A stretch of DNA of 64,000 nt from Viscum album. Lineage: Eukaryota > Streptophyta > Magnoliopsida > Santalales > Viscaceae. The stretch lies in assembly GCA_963277665.1 (NCBI GenBank), contig OY728131.1, forward strand, positions 1,390,936,688-1,391,000,687, in the 5' to 3' direction. Below, piece after piece: positions 38,203-50,869 of this stretch (position 1 is the first letter of the stretch; each line of letters opens with the position of its first letter). Below the pieces are notes generated by a model. The model was given only the letters and a program-made list of their open reading frames with translations, was not told the DNA's origin and did not search any database. The position numbers were made by a program, and so were the translations under genes.

Positions 38203-40840
38203 GTGTAACATCTTCCATATAAGGTCTTTGAAATTCATGACCTTAAAACGTCCACACATTGGACCATGTTGTAAAACCTAAAACTCTATCATGTAATGGA
38301 AAAATCGGAAGACCTCAAACTGCTAACAAAAGAGACAGAAAAAATTTCAGGTTGAAAACCTACAATGGCTGGCCTGATCAAAAATTGTGTCTCATCCTAC
38401 TAAACTCTTCACCTCTAGAGTTTGGAAAAAATAAGGGCACAAATAAAAATCATAGAGATCATATGGTGTAATCTATATCCCTAGTAAAGAAAATATATTC
38501 TCACTAGGCCCCCTCTTCAAGGAAAAAGTTATAGAAATTATTTTTCACATTTACTCCCCGTGAGAATATGTTCTGTAGGTGGTGGCACAACTTTTAGATT
38601 TTTTAAACCCTTCTTGGATATTAAATTTTCCATAATCACACTTCATGATTTAATGTTTCATGGGTTATCGCAAACCTTCCATTTCCATTTATAGAAGAAA
38701 ATATATCTCTCGGTCAATCCATTCTACTAACGTGAAGGGCTTTAAACCCAGCCACTGGTGACATCTATATTTGATATAATGGAATTTATAATTCTTGTGA
38801 ACATGGAATCATTACAGTGAAACATAGCACCCAATATTGTATAAAGAAATCCCTAATGTGACTAACCCACACATTCCCCATGACCTAAGCAGTTTAGGCT
38901 ACGATTTAAAATCTACATACCATACCATTCAAGCATATCTAATATCCTTGATGTATCATCAGAATGTTTTGTACCATTTCCCAAGGTGGGAATGTTACAC
39001 ATCATTCCCAAACCATTAAAATCCCACACCTCATGATTCAAAAACATAAGGTTTAGGGATTAGAAATCATGACATAAGAGTTGGATTACCTTAAGGTTAT
39101 ATAACCCTTTCATGGATATCTTTCCTACCATACCCAAATTAATCATCTAGATGTTTGAGTCTTCGCAAATATTTCATGGCCCTCCAAAATAAGTGGAGAT
39201 AATTTTTTCTTAGTCATGGTACCGATGGATAAGGGATTGAACCCACTAACTAAAGTCATATCCTCATTACAGAAAATTTACTCTAATCCTTGTGATCACC
39301 ATCAATACTGAGGTGGAATATAATTTCTAAAAATGTTATGGGAAATACCCGACATTTCTACCCCTTCCTATATTCATGGACACATGTTTTTGAGTTATGA
39401 TTTATATCACCAACACATCAAAAATATAGGGAAGCCTATTATACCAATTATTTATCCCTCATCCATATCAACTTCCATAAATCTTCTATATCTCGTGGAA
39501 AAGAGATTATATGAGATTTACTTGGCTATGCTATCAATATATAATGTATTTAAACTACCAACTAAAGGAAACCCCTTGCATAAATGGAACTAGAATCCAT
39601 ATGTTCCCTAGCAGTACCACGATAGTAGTAATCACCCAATAGTATTTTGATTCATCCATGGTCTGTCAGCCTCACATTTTAGGATGTTCTAAACTAGAAG
39701 AACGTTAACTGTATCAAACTTGAATGACCGGAGCTAAAAGACCCTAAACTATAGCAATAAGATGGTCTGATCCAGAAGACCATAATTTGTAGTGATAATA
39801 AGGCATGAGATATAAGATTATAAACTAGGGCACATAAATAGTCCAGATTTCAAGGCCTTGAAACATTCCAATTGACGGAGACATATTACTTTTCATGATA
39901 AAAACCCAATATGGGAATCTTCATAAACATTTGAGTACATTATTGCTGGATATTCGCATTGTGTGATCTAGAAAATATTGAGCATCTATAAAATAGAAGA
40001 GGAACATTGAATTGTGAGAGTAAAAACCTACACGAAGGTGGCCTGAGAAATATCCAATTTTGTGCCTGCTAATTATTCCTCCATATGAATCTAAGGAATA
40101 TGTTATGGAGAAATAAATAAAAAGATACCAATCGTATGGTTCTCATTATATGGCCTTATAAAAAATCATGTTATGCTCGATAAGCCCCTTGAAATCGGAA
40201 AATGTTAGATAATTTCATCTTCAAGATGGATACCATTCCCAAAATAATACTTATGAAGTATATGACCTCATGAATAATAGAGACGGTTCAATAATAAGGA
40301 TTTCATGTTAGTGGGAATTAATGAACATTTCTAAAAAAAACCTATTAGGGGACACTCATTAAAATCTATGTTATCAGATCAAATTTTAATTACACATAAC
40401 AGAAGGGAATCCTGAATGACCCAATCAAACATCTCTTGGAAGACCAAGAAACACCTAAGAGAGTAGTTCATGACCCCAAAAAATACATTGGGGATTTAAT
40501 ATTCCTTATAAATGAGTCCTCATCCCCTTGGATATCACTCTTGATTGGGGGAATTTGTTGATGTCCACCAAATGAACATTGGTAATATCATAAGGAATGA
40601 AATACCTAAATATGGGGATTATTTTCCCAGTAAAAGAAAAGGAAGAACTGGAGGACCGACACTTTTGGATTGTATGATCTTCCAAGGGAATAACGATTGC
40701 ATGAAAATTTGATGGTCACACGAAGACTCCACATGTAACACAAAATATACGGAAGATCCCATGGATACTCATACAACATTTTTGTGAGTGCTTTTATAGG
40801 AAGCATCCACCTTATATTATTGAGAATATTTATCCACTAG
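38203..40840 (+). repeat. Direct duplication of about 1.65 kb with internal sub-repeats, LTR-like
   Basis: Sequence from about 38203 ('tgtaacatcttcc') is repeated from about 39859 ('tgaaacattccaa'). Examples are 'aacctacaatggctggcctg' near 38358 against 'aacctacacgaaggtggcctg' near 40026, and the 'taggccccct'/'taagcccctt' block further on. The match can be followed to at least 40440. A second, shorter similarity (about 38837 against 39333) gives roughly 500 base sub-repeats. The TG start suggests LTRs of an unidentified element lying head to tail, but no internal region or CA ends are certain. Small frames here (38259-38471, 38837-39019, 39333-39593) show no known motif. Confidence 0.5.
39698..39853 (+). 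repeat. Minisatellite, about four units of 38-40 bases
   Basis: Units share the pattern 'agaagacc-taaact-tag'. Clear copies start at about 39738 ('aaaagaccctaaactatagc'), 39776 ('agaagaccataatttgtagt') and 39816 ('aagattataaactagggc'), with a weaker unit in front. The units are imperfect, so the array is old. Confidence 0.5.
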
Positions 40841-40898
40841 TCTCTAAGTAATAGATCGGTACCATTGAAATGATTTTTTTTTCTTTTGTGTCTAGAGA

Positions 40899-41440
40899 AT
40901 GATAGTTTATATTTTGTCCATTTTTCATTTGGATGGTGATATAAACCAATGGTGGAATCTTATAAAGAACACAAGGAAATGGGAAGAAATTTACTCCATG
41001 GAATGGGATGAGTTTAGGACCTTATTTTTTATTATGTATGTTCGTAATATTCATGTTATGAAAATTTGGAATGAAATCCATGATTTAAAGAAAATTGAAG
41101 ATGAATCTATTACTAACTATCCAGAAGATTTTTACAATACTTGAATGGTATGCATCCAGTAATATCATCCAACCTAAAGGTAATGTTAATAAATTATTCA
41201 ATGGAATAAAACCATTTCATGAATGGATGTTATACATAAGGAACATCATTAGGAATGGAGAAATAGAATGATGTAATATCAAGGTGTAAATGGATATTTT
41301 TCTTACCTATAAATATCAATGTATTTATAATAAAATAAAGATTTAATTCGAGGGAAATTCTAAAAATATTGGAGATAATATTATGATTTTTTTTGGTCGA
41401 TGTGTGGAAGGAAAATGGATGAAATATATATAAGGGGGCA
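40899..41440 (+). pseudogene. gag: gag remnant of element D
   Basis: An open stretch of 81 codons (40899-41144) reads FHLDGDINQWWN (TGGTGG at 40950-40955), then EEIYSMEWDEFRTLFFIMY and later ITNYPEDF. This is the Retrotrans_gag core pattern 'L-G-A--WW ... W-EF---F---Y ... SV-EY---F'. The N-terminal portion is absent and the frame breaks after 41144. A 3' part down to about 41440 fits the linker toward the zinc knuckle, which is not recognisable. The product would have been the particle structural protein. Confidence 0.75.
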
Positions 41441-41689
41441 ACAAATGTTTGAAGTGTTCAATGTAAAATCATCAGGCAATCATATGAAAAAGTGATGAGA
41501 AGATGTTTTCCAATGATGTGAACAGAGTCAAAGATCCATATAATACACCTCCCATAATAAAATCTTTTAAATGTTAGGAGTATGAGAATCATGATAAATA
41601 GTGAAAAAATGTAAAGGGAAATGGCAATAATCAAAATCAAAAGCATCTTAAAACCAAAAAACAAGGGAAACATCATGTGATCACTATTT

Positions 41690-42010
41690 CTGATGAGTTT
41701 TATAGTAATGATGTGGTTAAAAGAATACTTACCATAAAATATATAACTATCAATGTCTTATTTAATTCTCAATATACCTATTATTTTATATACGATTAAT
41801 TTAATATGGTTAACATAATACCATCTCAATTATTAGATATTGATTTAACATTGAAAACACCTACTGATTTGATGATTTTATCTCAAGTATACAATTCTTC
41901 TCTAATTGATTCTTGTGGGAATGTGATTACTATAAATAATTGTATTCTCCATATAGTTAAATATGATGTTATATTAGTCCTATATTGAATTTATATACAA
42001 AACACCCACA
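41690..42010 (+). pseudogene. Aspartic protease remnant of element D
   Basis: At about 41735-41800 the frame gives INVLFNSQYTYYFIYD, aligning to the 'VLIDSGATHSFIS' active site with the catalytic Asp changed to Asn (GAT-to-AAT type). The following 60-codon open stretch (41806-41988) reads LLDIDLTLKTPTDLMI, then NCILHIVKYDVILVLY, which corresponds to the conserved end 'C-I-I----DLI-L---D-ILGM-WL'. The enzyme would have been inactive. Confidence 0.7.
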
Positions 42011-42219
42011 TAAATTAGCAAATAAGGGATATACGATTTCATATTCTAAACTAACCTATGATCACATATCAATATGATAATAAATATGAAATTATTATAA
42101 AATTAGAATCCATTATATGAGTCTTCATTTCTATTTAAAATGGGTTTTTTGCATATGATTGGGTAAAACTATACATAAATTATATAACTATTATCAGTGT
42201 GTTTTCTTTTTCTTTTCAG

Positions 42220-43010
42220 AAGAGTTTCATAGTCTTCCAATAAATTTCCAAGTTGAATTTTCTGTAAAAATTATACCAGTTCTTATATCTATTTATAATA
42301 TTCTATATAGAATAGATCTAGATTGGCTACATTAATTTAATAATAAACACCAGGGGAATCTTGATATGTGATTCATTTATCCACGGGTGACATTATTGGG
42401 TTCTAAAAATCTCTTCACTAAGAATAAATATGGATCAGTATGGATATGAATGGATTGTAGGGAAGTCAAAAAGTTCAAAATGAAAAATAGTATCATATTC
42501 ACCATATTGATAACATGTTTGATAAACTATGTGGATCTTAATACTTTTCCAAGACATACCTTTGTTTTGGAAATAATGAATTGAGGATCAAGAAGGAGTA
42601 TATACCCAAGAAAACATTTTTTATGATGTGTAGACATTATGAGTTTATTTTGATTCAATTTGGTATTAATAATTGACATGATATATTTATATATTCAATG
42701 TGTGGAGTATTTATTTGTTAAATTGATCTATTTTTTATAGTATTTGTATACAATAATATTATATATTATGAGATGTAGGGAGATAATTAATATCACTTAT
42801 TAATTATGCTAAATACACTAAGTAAGGATAAATGTTATGAGAAATTTACAATGTATAAATTTTTTCTACAAAAAGTTCTTTTTTATGTTATATACTCTCA
42901 CGTAATATTATATCTTTGTAACCATCAAATAAAAAATGTTATTGAATGTTGGCCTAGAGCAGCCAAGGTGACTGTGGTCTATTGTTCTCTTGGTTTTTTT
43001 GAACATTATT
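42220..43010 (+). pseudogene. Reverse transcriptase remnant of element D
   Basis: The segment starts with sequence corresponding to the 'P-EVEF-I-L-PGT-PI' lead-in (about 42240-42295) and a relic of 'W--MDCRE-N' at about 42440-42470. The catalytic box is recognisable at 42740-42760 as VFVYNNII, where the family has VFIDDIL. Both Asp codons now read AAT AAT (42752-42757), consistent with G-to-A changes. Multiple stops occur. The adjacent 68-codon frame at 42806-43012 is out of register with the domain and is not meaningful alone. Confidence 0.7.
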
Positions 43011-43079
43011 AATACTTTAGGGAAAATTTCACGTGGCTATCTAATCCGACCACCATGTTAACTTGGAAGGAATCCTAGC

Positions 43080-43540
43080 CTTTGGATTGATGAATGTGAA
43101 GAAAATTTCAATGAACTAAACTTTATGTTAGTTATCATACCTTTTCTTAAACTACCCTATATTGGATAAGGCTTTGTGATCTACATTGAAACATCAAATA
43201 TGGGGCTAGGATTATTCCTCGTGATTAATGATATGGTGATATCTTGCTTTCCAGAACTATTGACATTTCATGAAAGATTTACCAAACTATTGGTTTATAG
43301 TCAACTCTAGTATTTTTATCATTAAATATATATTGGTATTATCATTATGGAGAAATTAGTGACATATATTATGATCATAAATTTATATAGTATATCACCA
43401 CTTTGAAATAGTTGAATATAATACATAGAAGATGGTGAGATTTGATTAAGGATAAGGAATTATAAATACATTACCACATTAAGAAACTAAACAAGGTGGT
43501 TGATGCTTTGATTCAAAAATGATTAAGCAATATTTTCTAC
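43080..43540 (+). pseudogene. RNase H remnant of element D
   Basis: GFVIYIETSNMGLGLFLV at about 43165-43220 matches the RNase H 'F-VY-DAS--GLGCVL-Q' motif with the catalytic Asp lost. The C-terminal LNKVVDALIQK at about 43480-43525 corresponds to the conserved 'K-N-VADALSRK' tail. In living elements the domain removes RNA from the RNA-DNA hybrid. Confidence 0.7.
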
Positions 43541-43599
43541 GGCGAGGATCACAAAAGTTTCTATATTTCTTGTTTTTAAAAGTATTGATCTAGAAATCA

Positions 43600-44420
43600 T
43601 AAAGTATAGGGAAAAATATTATCTTTCCCAAGTGAGTGGTAAACCATCTATCATTGTAAATATTAAATAGGCACAAAAATAAATATATAGAACTGAAAAT
43701 GATGGTGTTATTTTATCTTGATTTCAACATTAATTTTAATCAAATGATAAGGTTAAAGAACCATGTTTTATCACAAATAAAAACCAGACGTCGAGAAGGA
43801 GCATTTGGATAAAATTTATAGTTCATCATTCTCCATTTATCCTAGAATTTTGAAGATATATAGATATCTAAAATAGTTTTTATAGTGTGAAAACATGAAG
43901 AGAGTTATTACCAAGTATGTATCTCACTGTTTATTATGTCCTCAAGTTTTGGTTGGGAATTAAAAGTCTAGGTGGATGTTATATCCATTACACATACTAG
44001 AATGGATGTGACCAAACATCACCGTATAATTTTTCATTGAACAACCAAAAATGTGTAAGGGACATAATGATATTTGGATTATGGTCAATCTCTATATAAA
44101 TTTATCACACATAATTTCTATGATAGAATATTTTTCTCTTCCCTACATTTACAAAATATACATTGAGGAATTTTTAAGGGTGTAAGGATTACCAAATTAT
44201 ATTGTATCTGATTAGGATCCAATTTTTACCTTGATGTTATGAAGAATAATATAGTAGGATCTGGATATAAGGTGAGTTTTAGTACTTCTTATTATCTGTA
44301 TAAAGATGGTAATCCCTAGAAAAAACATTTAAACTATAAACGATATATTGAGACATTATTTTGAGGATCTCAAAGTTTTCAGGGATCAACACATTTCTCT
44401 GGCCATGTTACATAAAAATA
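43600..44420 (+). pseudogene. Integrase remnant of element D
   Basis: KRVITKYVSHCLLCPQV at about 43895-43945 is the zinc-binding end of the HHCC domain, with both Cys preserved. The core follows with KCKGH/NDIWIMVNLYINLSH-type sequence (about 44045-44110; the first catalytic Asp is Asn) and IVSD-DPIFTL (about 44200-44235; second Asp present). A degraded 'S--YPQTDGQ-E' block then lies at about 44280-44320. Stops interrupt throughout. Confidence 0.7.
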
Positions 44421-44689
44421 ATAGATTTTACACAGGCATTAATATGGATCCATATGAATACCTCTATTAATGGAAGTATAGAACTCCAATATTACACTAT
44501 GAAGCTAGGTAAAGAATTCTATTAATAATTGGGAAAGCTGGAAAAACAGTATTGAAATTCAATTCCATTTAACATCATATCAAGATATCTCAAGGGTGAT
44601 AAAAATATTATACTAAAAATCATCAGAAAAATATATAATTAGGGTTTCATGAGAATGTATTCATATGAATTTCTCCTTGTTGGAAGGTT

Positions 44690-45040
44690 ATGAGATTCAT
44701 AAATAATGTACAATTTATCCCTTTGTATATTTTCCCCATTGAGATTCTTGAACAAGTAGGGGCCAATTTTTATCACTGGGCGCTTTCACCAAAACTGTCA
44801 AAAGATCATGATGTACTCCACTTATCTATCCTAAGGAAGAAAATTCCTAATAATTCATATTTACATAAATAAATTATTTTACTATAATCTAATGATCATT
44901 CATATAATGAATAACAATTTGAAATCTTGGATCACAGAGATATTGTGCTAAAAAATAAGTCTACTATCCTGGTTAATGTTCTCTCGAGGGGTGAAGAATT
45001 TAATGAAGTGACAAGAGAAGACAAGGATATTATTAAATTG
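44690..45040 (+). pseudogene. Integrase tail and chromodomain of element D
   Basis: An open stretch at 44690-44872 reads YIFPIEILEQVGANFYHWAL, then LSKDHDVLHLSILRKKIP, which is the GPY/F tail ('YIGPFEIL--VG--AY-L', 'VHNVFHVSMLRKYIPD'). Sequence at about 44935-45035 corresponds to the chromodomain-like module (LKNKSTILVNV, then NEVTREDKDI), matching the position and pattern in element A (4640-4790). Confidence 0.75.
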
Positions 45041-45099
45041 AGATAAAAATATTTTATTACATTTTATATATGTAATTTGTAGGCTAAAATTCATATTAT

Positions 45100-45110
45100 G
45101 TGGGGTATAA
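45100..45110 (+). promoter_or_regulatory. Polypurine tract of element D
   Basis: 'gtggggtataa' lies directly before the LTR start 'tgttacaataaa'. It is slightly degraded compared with element C. Confidence 0.65.
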
Positions 45111-48100
45111 TGTTACAATAAAATATTTTATTATTTTTTAAATAAATTAAACTTCTTGGATTGTTTATGACACAGATAACCCCATATCTAAATGAATGTA
45201 ATATAATATATTTTTATAACTTATCCATTAAAACAATTATTAATTAGTAGAATAAATTGGAAATTGTTTCAAAATATTTCTTGATAAATAAAATATATTG
45301 GTAAATAGGTACTCAGTTTTTAATTTAGTTATTAAATGTTTTAAAAAATTCCTTTTCCTTAAATATAGTTTTTATTGATTTATGTGAATATTTTTATATG
45401 TTTTTTGACACATTTAAAACAATTAATTAAAAAAATTAACATTATTAATTAAATAATAATATCAAAATTAACATAGAGTTAATTTTTAATAATTTTATAA
45501 AATGATTAATTATTCAATAAATAGTGAAAAATACTAATTTTTATTGAAAACTATATTTTCATATAAAGTATTTAGAATGTTATATTATAATTTTTAAATT
45601 TTTTTAAATGTAAAATTAGTTCAATTATATTATTAATAATAAAAAAATATTTATTTTAGTTAATTTTTTTATTTTCTTACTAAAACATTTTATATATAAG
45701 AAAATGTTTTTTCCTATAAAATGTTTTTTGTTGCGTTTTTTCAGATTATTTTAAAAGTAATTTATTTATTAAATAATGAATTTGTTAAAATATATTCCTT
45801 ATTTGGAATCATAATATAAAATTTTATTATGATACCACATTCATTATTTATTAAAATAATTAGTGAAAATAGTAAAAATAGTAAAAAAGTGCCACCATGG
45901 TAAAGGTTAAAACTATTTTACTGTGGGGTTAAACCAAGTATTAAGGGTAAATTTTCCAAAAAAAATGAAAACATAGTTTATATTCATATTTATGACTATA
46001 AATATCCTTCCTCAAACCACTTTCCATTTTTTATAATGTATCTTTATTACAGATTTGTTATATTATATGCTTTTAAGAAATTTTGTGAGTGTCATCTCCT
46101 CCATCGATAAAAGGACAGACATATATTATATTATTTACCCCACATTATGATTTATATAAAAAATATCCATGAAATGTTTTCTTATATACTTCCCTATACA
46201 TGAATTGTGCATTCATTTATCTTAAAATACCATTCCAAGGGTCCTTATTAATGCCTCTAAAGGAGGCCTACTACAGAAGAGTTAATCATCTTACCTGAAC
46301 TATTTCAACATAATTATTTTTCCGTCTCTTGTAATTATATGGTATAAATAATTTAATCATATATCCTTTATGTTAAATATAAATAAATTTCATTAATAAT
46401 ATGGAACCTCTCAAATTAAATTATATTCCTTAAAAGGGAAAGTGAATGTATCTCCCATGGGTATGTGTGAACTACCTACACATAGAGATGCAGTTCATTT
46501 TCTAGCACCATATTTATTTATTTTTATTATAGGTATAATATTTATAAATTATATTTGTTCCATAATTATGATTCTGGAATTATAATATCATATCTACATT
46601 ATTACTTTAAATCCATTGAAAAGCAATAACTTCACTAATGCTTATGTTGGGGACACCACCTCCAATAAGTGATGTGAATTTTTTAATTAAAATTTATGTT
46701 AATGTTAATAAGTATAGATATATTAACATATATTATAAAATAATTTTTCATTGAAGGTGAATTAATATTAACCACTCTTTCTTTACCACCTATGAAACCT
46801 GAAAACAATGTCCATGTGTATCTATGACATACTATCTCTATAAATGGTGTCATTAATTTATATAAATCTACCATTTATTGATGAATATAAATATATGTAT
46901 GATGATATATGTTATATTTAAATAATGATTAAATTTTCTTAGAATATGGGAACATGATTAGTGATTAATTATATAAACTACAAAATTGAAATTTTCATGA
47001 AAAATGAAGCTATTAACACATACAAATAGTGGTCTTCATAAAGAATAATTAAAAAAAGGTATTAGAATGTTATAATAGTATCATATATGATATTAATTTT
47101 TTAAAATTGTTATGGTTTAGAATTATAATATATTTTAATTTATTTTACCTGAGGATAGATAAATTATGATGAAAGTGTATTTTGAGGTAAGATATTTTTG
47201 TCTCACTTTTATTTTAGTATGATAGATGTCATATTCCACAATTATATACTTTATATGGTGTATATACATCCCATGAAAGTATTATATGATTATTATAATA
47301 AAAATAAGGTGATATAAATATCTATATAATGTTGTTTTTTCATGGTGGTTATGAGTCAAAAGTTACCAAAGCTGTAAGATATTTAGGTTACAATCTCATT
47401 ATTTATCATGATTTTTTTACCATGCTTATGATGATGAGAATTCATGATATAAAAAAATAATTACATTTATTAACCTCTATTTATTTTTAGACAATACATT
47501 TTTTCCTTTCATTCTGAGGTCATTGAAACCTCACAAAACTAAAAGAATGTTTTTTAGGAAAATCTACTTTTTTTATCTCTTCGATCCAAAATACCTTTTC
47601 ATTAATTTCCATGTTTTTCAAAAAAAATACACATTGTTTTACTATTATTATATGAATTTTTAAAATTCATTTTTACCCACTATTGATTTTTTACAAAAAA
47701 ATGAATTGATTAATCTTATTATTTTCTAAAAGGTCACGTTTTAATTTTTAAAAGAAATTTGAAAGGAATCTTTATATTATCATACACAACATGAATGGAA
47801 TATCGCGATGTCGTTACCAATTAATGATTTGAGGATTCCAATACATGTTTTCAATTTTATATTCAAGGAAAATATTTTCCATAATATTTTTAATATTATT
47901 TTATTTTAAATGAGTCAATTTAATGTTAAAAGAGTGTTTTCCTTTAGAAATGTTTCAGTGACCTTCTCAAGGTATTTTTCATATATGATAACATTTATTG
48001 ATGTAACATATGATTTAATTAGGTTATGATTAATTTATTTCATATTGTTTAATATATTATAAGGATTATGATGGTGATCTAAGGATAATTTTTTAAATCC

Positions 48101-48941
48101 CATCTCTTTTTCATGGGTTATTTTAGTGTTGATGAAATGTTTATGAAACCCATTTTCATTCCATTACTTATGTAATGAAAAAAAATTTATGTTCTAGTGG
48201 TATACATATATATTATTTTTAATATTTAATGGATGGGGATGAAATTGTATTTCTTTTTAATGCATTGGGTAAATATGGTGATATCATGAAACTATAAGGA
48301 AATAAATGGAGAGTGAACCCAATTTAGTAAGGGGTTCTATCCACTATGATATTATTGGGAGTAAACCTTGTACAAGGATACATTGTAATGAGAGTGAACC
48401 AAATCAACTATGATATTCTTGGTAGTGATAATTATGTATGTAAATTATTTTCATAATTATGTGTATGCTATAAACGTAAGTATTATTAAAATTTTATCCT
48501 CCCTTGGTTAATGTTTTTAATTCCCTTTTGATTCATGTCTAATGAACTATCAATCATTATTCCATGAATCAGTACTTTAATATTTTATATGGAGGGTATG
48601 GTTTTAAAATGATAAGCTCATATTATCACACCCTTCTTCTCATGTGATACTTAAGTTATAATTTTTATCTCTTGTATTTACCAATATTGAGCATCTAATA
48701 TCGTCCTTTATTATGTTTACATTCTCCATGTTATGATGGAAGGTTTAATGTAAGATTTTTCTAAGAAGGTTTCTAGTTGTGAAGAAAATAGTGGGATATG
48801 AAGTAGATATCATACGATTTTTTATATATACATGTTTTCAAATACACATGAACAGTGATATTCTAGTGTGGATATTATTGTAATTTATTGAATATTCATA
48901 TAATAAGATATGGTATTTATGATTTAAAATTATGGGTCTCA
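45111..48941 (+). repeat. 3' LTR of element D (right boundary approximate)
   Basis: It starts after a purine tract with TG. A TATA box at 45997 is 886 bases in, as in the other Tekay LTRs. Near the right end, 'gtgatattctagtgtggatatta' resembles the LTR3 block before its end, and 'tatgggtctca' resembles 'ttctagggtca', so I place the end at 48941. That would make it 3.8 kb, longer than the others, so it may contain insertions. Much of 46100-48500 is only weakly similar to the other LTRs. The frame at 46683-46874 on the other strand is not supported as a gene. Confidence 0.55.
45997..46004 (+). promoter_or_regulatory. TATA box of the element D LTR
   Basis: 'tataaata' in 'gactataaatatccttcctc' is followed by a pyrimidine-rich stretch, in the same context and distance from the LTR start as in LTR1-LTR3. 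Confidence 0.65.
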
Positions 48942-50860
48942 ATATTTTCTACCCCATAGAGAAAAAAAATTAAATTAATCATGAGGAATAAATTACTAAG
49001 AAAAATTGACTCTAAGGATTTAGGGTTGGTGGGTAATGATGTAAAAATCAATTAAATCACAAAAGGAGGCTTTAATCTAATTAAATTTTCATGATAATAA
49101 AAAATAGAATTGGGAAAAATTCACCCTTTTGATGTGACGCCACAACTTCTTCCTAAAACTCATAGTAAGATCTTGATTCGATGAATAATAAGGAATGATG
49201 CACCCTTTTTTTATAACTTTTTCAAAAAATGATTTTGGACAATTCCCACATCCACCACCCAATCCAAATTGATAAAAAAACATTTAAACAATAAATGTTT
49301 ATTTTACACCCTACGAAACACAACCCATTTATTATTTATTATGGTTTAAATATTACTATGTTTTTAATATGTTTTAAAATATAGTACAATTGATAAATAA
49401 TATTGATCATTTTACAAAATTCCAAGGAAAAATCCCTACACATATCCACTTTTTTGTGTATCCCTTCCACCATGGAATTCCCTCCCCCACACTCTTTATT
49501 TTTTTTTATTTATGAATAATATAAAGATTAGGGAATTAAAGGATAAGATAGGCTTGTAAAGCTGGTCTTATATAAAAAGTATATTCCTGGATTGTATAGT
49601 CTTAAGAAGGATAAATGTAAAGGTATATACAAGGTTAAAGGCATTAAAAATTCACATCAATCACATGGAATGCTAGTTTTTATAATTATATCTTTAATAA
49701 GATGAAAACAAAGTTCATTAAGAATTAATTCCCATGTCTCTCAAGATGTATACTTAATAAATGAGTAGAAATATTTTCATTATAAATTCTCTCGTAAATG
49801 AGATCATGTTATTAGAAAAATCAATCATGGTAATTAATAATAATATTAAAATCAATTCATTCAAATTTTATAAATTCAATGCATGGAAACAAATATAAAA
49901 ATCTTGTTTACAAATATAAACTAATTCCCCAAATCATTATTTATCAAATCCATGTCCCCATTATTATTTTTACTAATATGTTTCCCTATTTTTTCATTTT
50001 AATATATTTAAAAATAAATTTAAATATATTAAATTATTATTTTCTGGTGTACTGTTTAGTTCTTTGGTATAAAAAATTTGGCATTAATGTTTCACTTTAA
50101 ACACCCGAAGATGGGTCATAGATGGAGTGGGAAAAATTAATAAAAATAAAAAACATCCTCTTGTACTAAATTGATGTGCATTGGATTATGGACACCCTAT
50201 TTCATTTTTTATTCTTTTTTGAGCCCTAATTTGGACTTGAAAATAAAATACACATGTGAATGTGTATGAACTTTTCAATGAAATTCAAAAGGATTTAGGA
50301 CAATACATCTTACACCAAAAACATAAAACACAAATAAAAAGACTCATTTTTTCTCTAAAATTTGATATTCTTTTAACACTGTTTCCTCTATCATACCTCT
50401 AAAAATATCATGTAATGAGGGGTTGGAAGGATATTACCTGATCAAGATCGATAAATTGTCAATGTTGGGCCATCTATGCATATACAGGCTATTTTCATTC
50501 CTTTTAGTATTATAATTATCTTTCAATGTCTATAACTCACAACTCCTCCATTATTTTGATCCAAATTCCTTATTTTCGGTTGAAAATTTGAAGGATAAAT
50601 CATGTACCATCAATACCAGCTGTCCATTTTGAAACATGATGGGATCATATACCCCTCAAATTTCATCAAATTTTTTGTTAATTATTTACTTTTATATTAT
50701 CAATATATTTACTTTTCTTATTATATTACAATTCAATAACTACATTTTTTTTTTGATCAACCTCAACAAAATCTTATAAATTATATGTTATTTCCTCCTC
50801 TATATTATCATCTTGCATTTCATTAATATTCATCAATCAGTGAATGTTAAATTTTTCTTT
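48942..50860. other. AT-rich sequence without recognised genes
   Basis: I see no supported gene. A - strand open stretch at 49089-49283 (rich in K, F and G; begins MFFYQFGLGGGCG) is somewhat less AT-rich than its surroundings, but I cannot place it. Given the Athila protease to the right on the - strand, RT of that element would be expected here. No RT motif was recognised, so it is either lost or too decayed. Confidence 0.5.
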
Positions 50861-50869
50861 CTCACTACT

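Larger units (their letters stand above)
40890..48941 (+). mobile_element. Element D: Tekay-type Ty3/gypsy retrotransposon, 5'-truncated
   Basis: gag, protease, RT, RNase H, integrase and chromodomain remnants occur in order, followed by a purine tract and an LTR. The leader and the N-terminal part of gag are missing: gag begins just before its capsid WW motif, right after the duplicated sequence ending near 40890. The copy is full of stops and has lost key catalytic residues. The 5' LTR is not found adjacent. The right end at 48941 is the weakest boundary. Confidence 0.75.
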
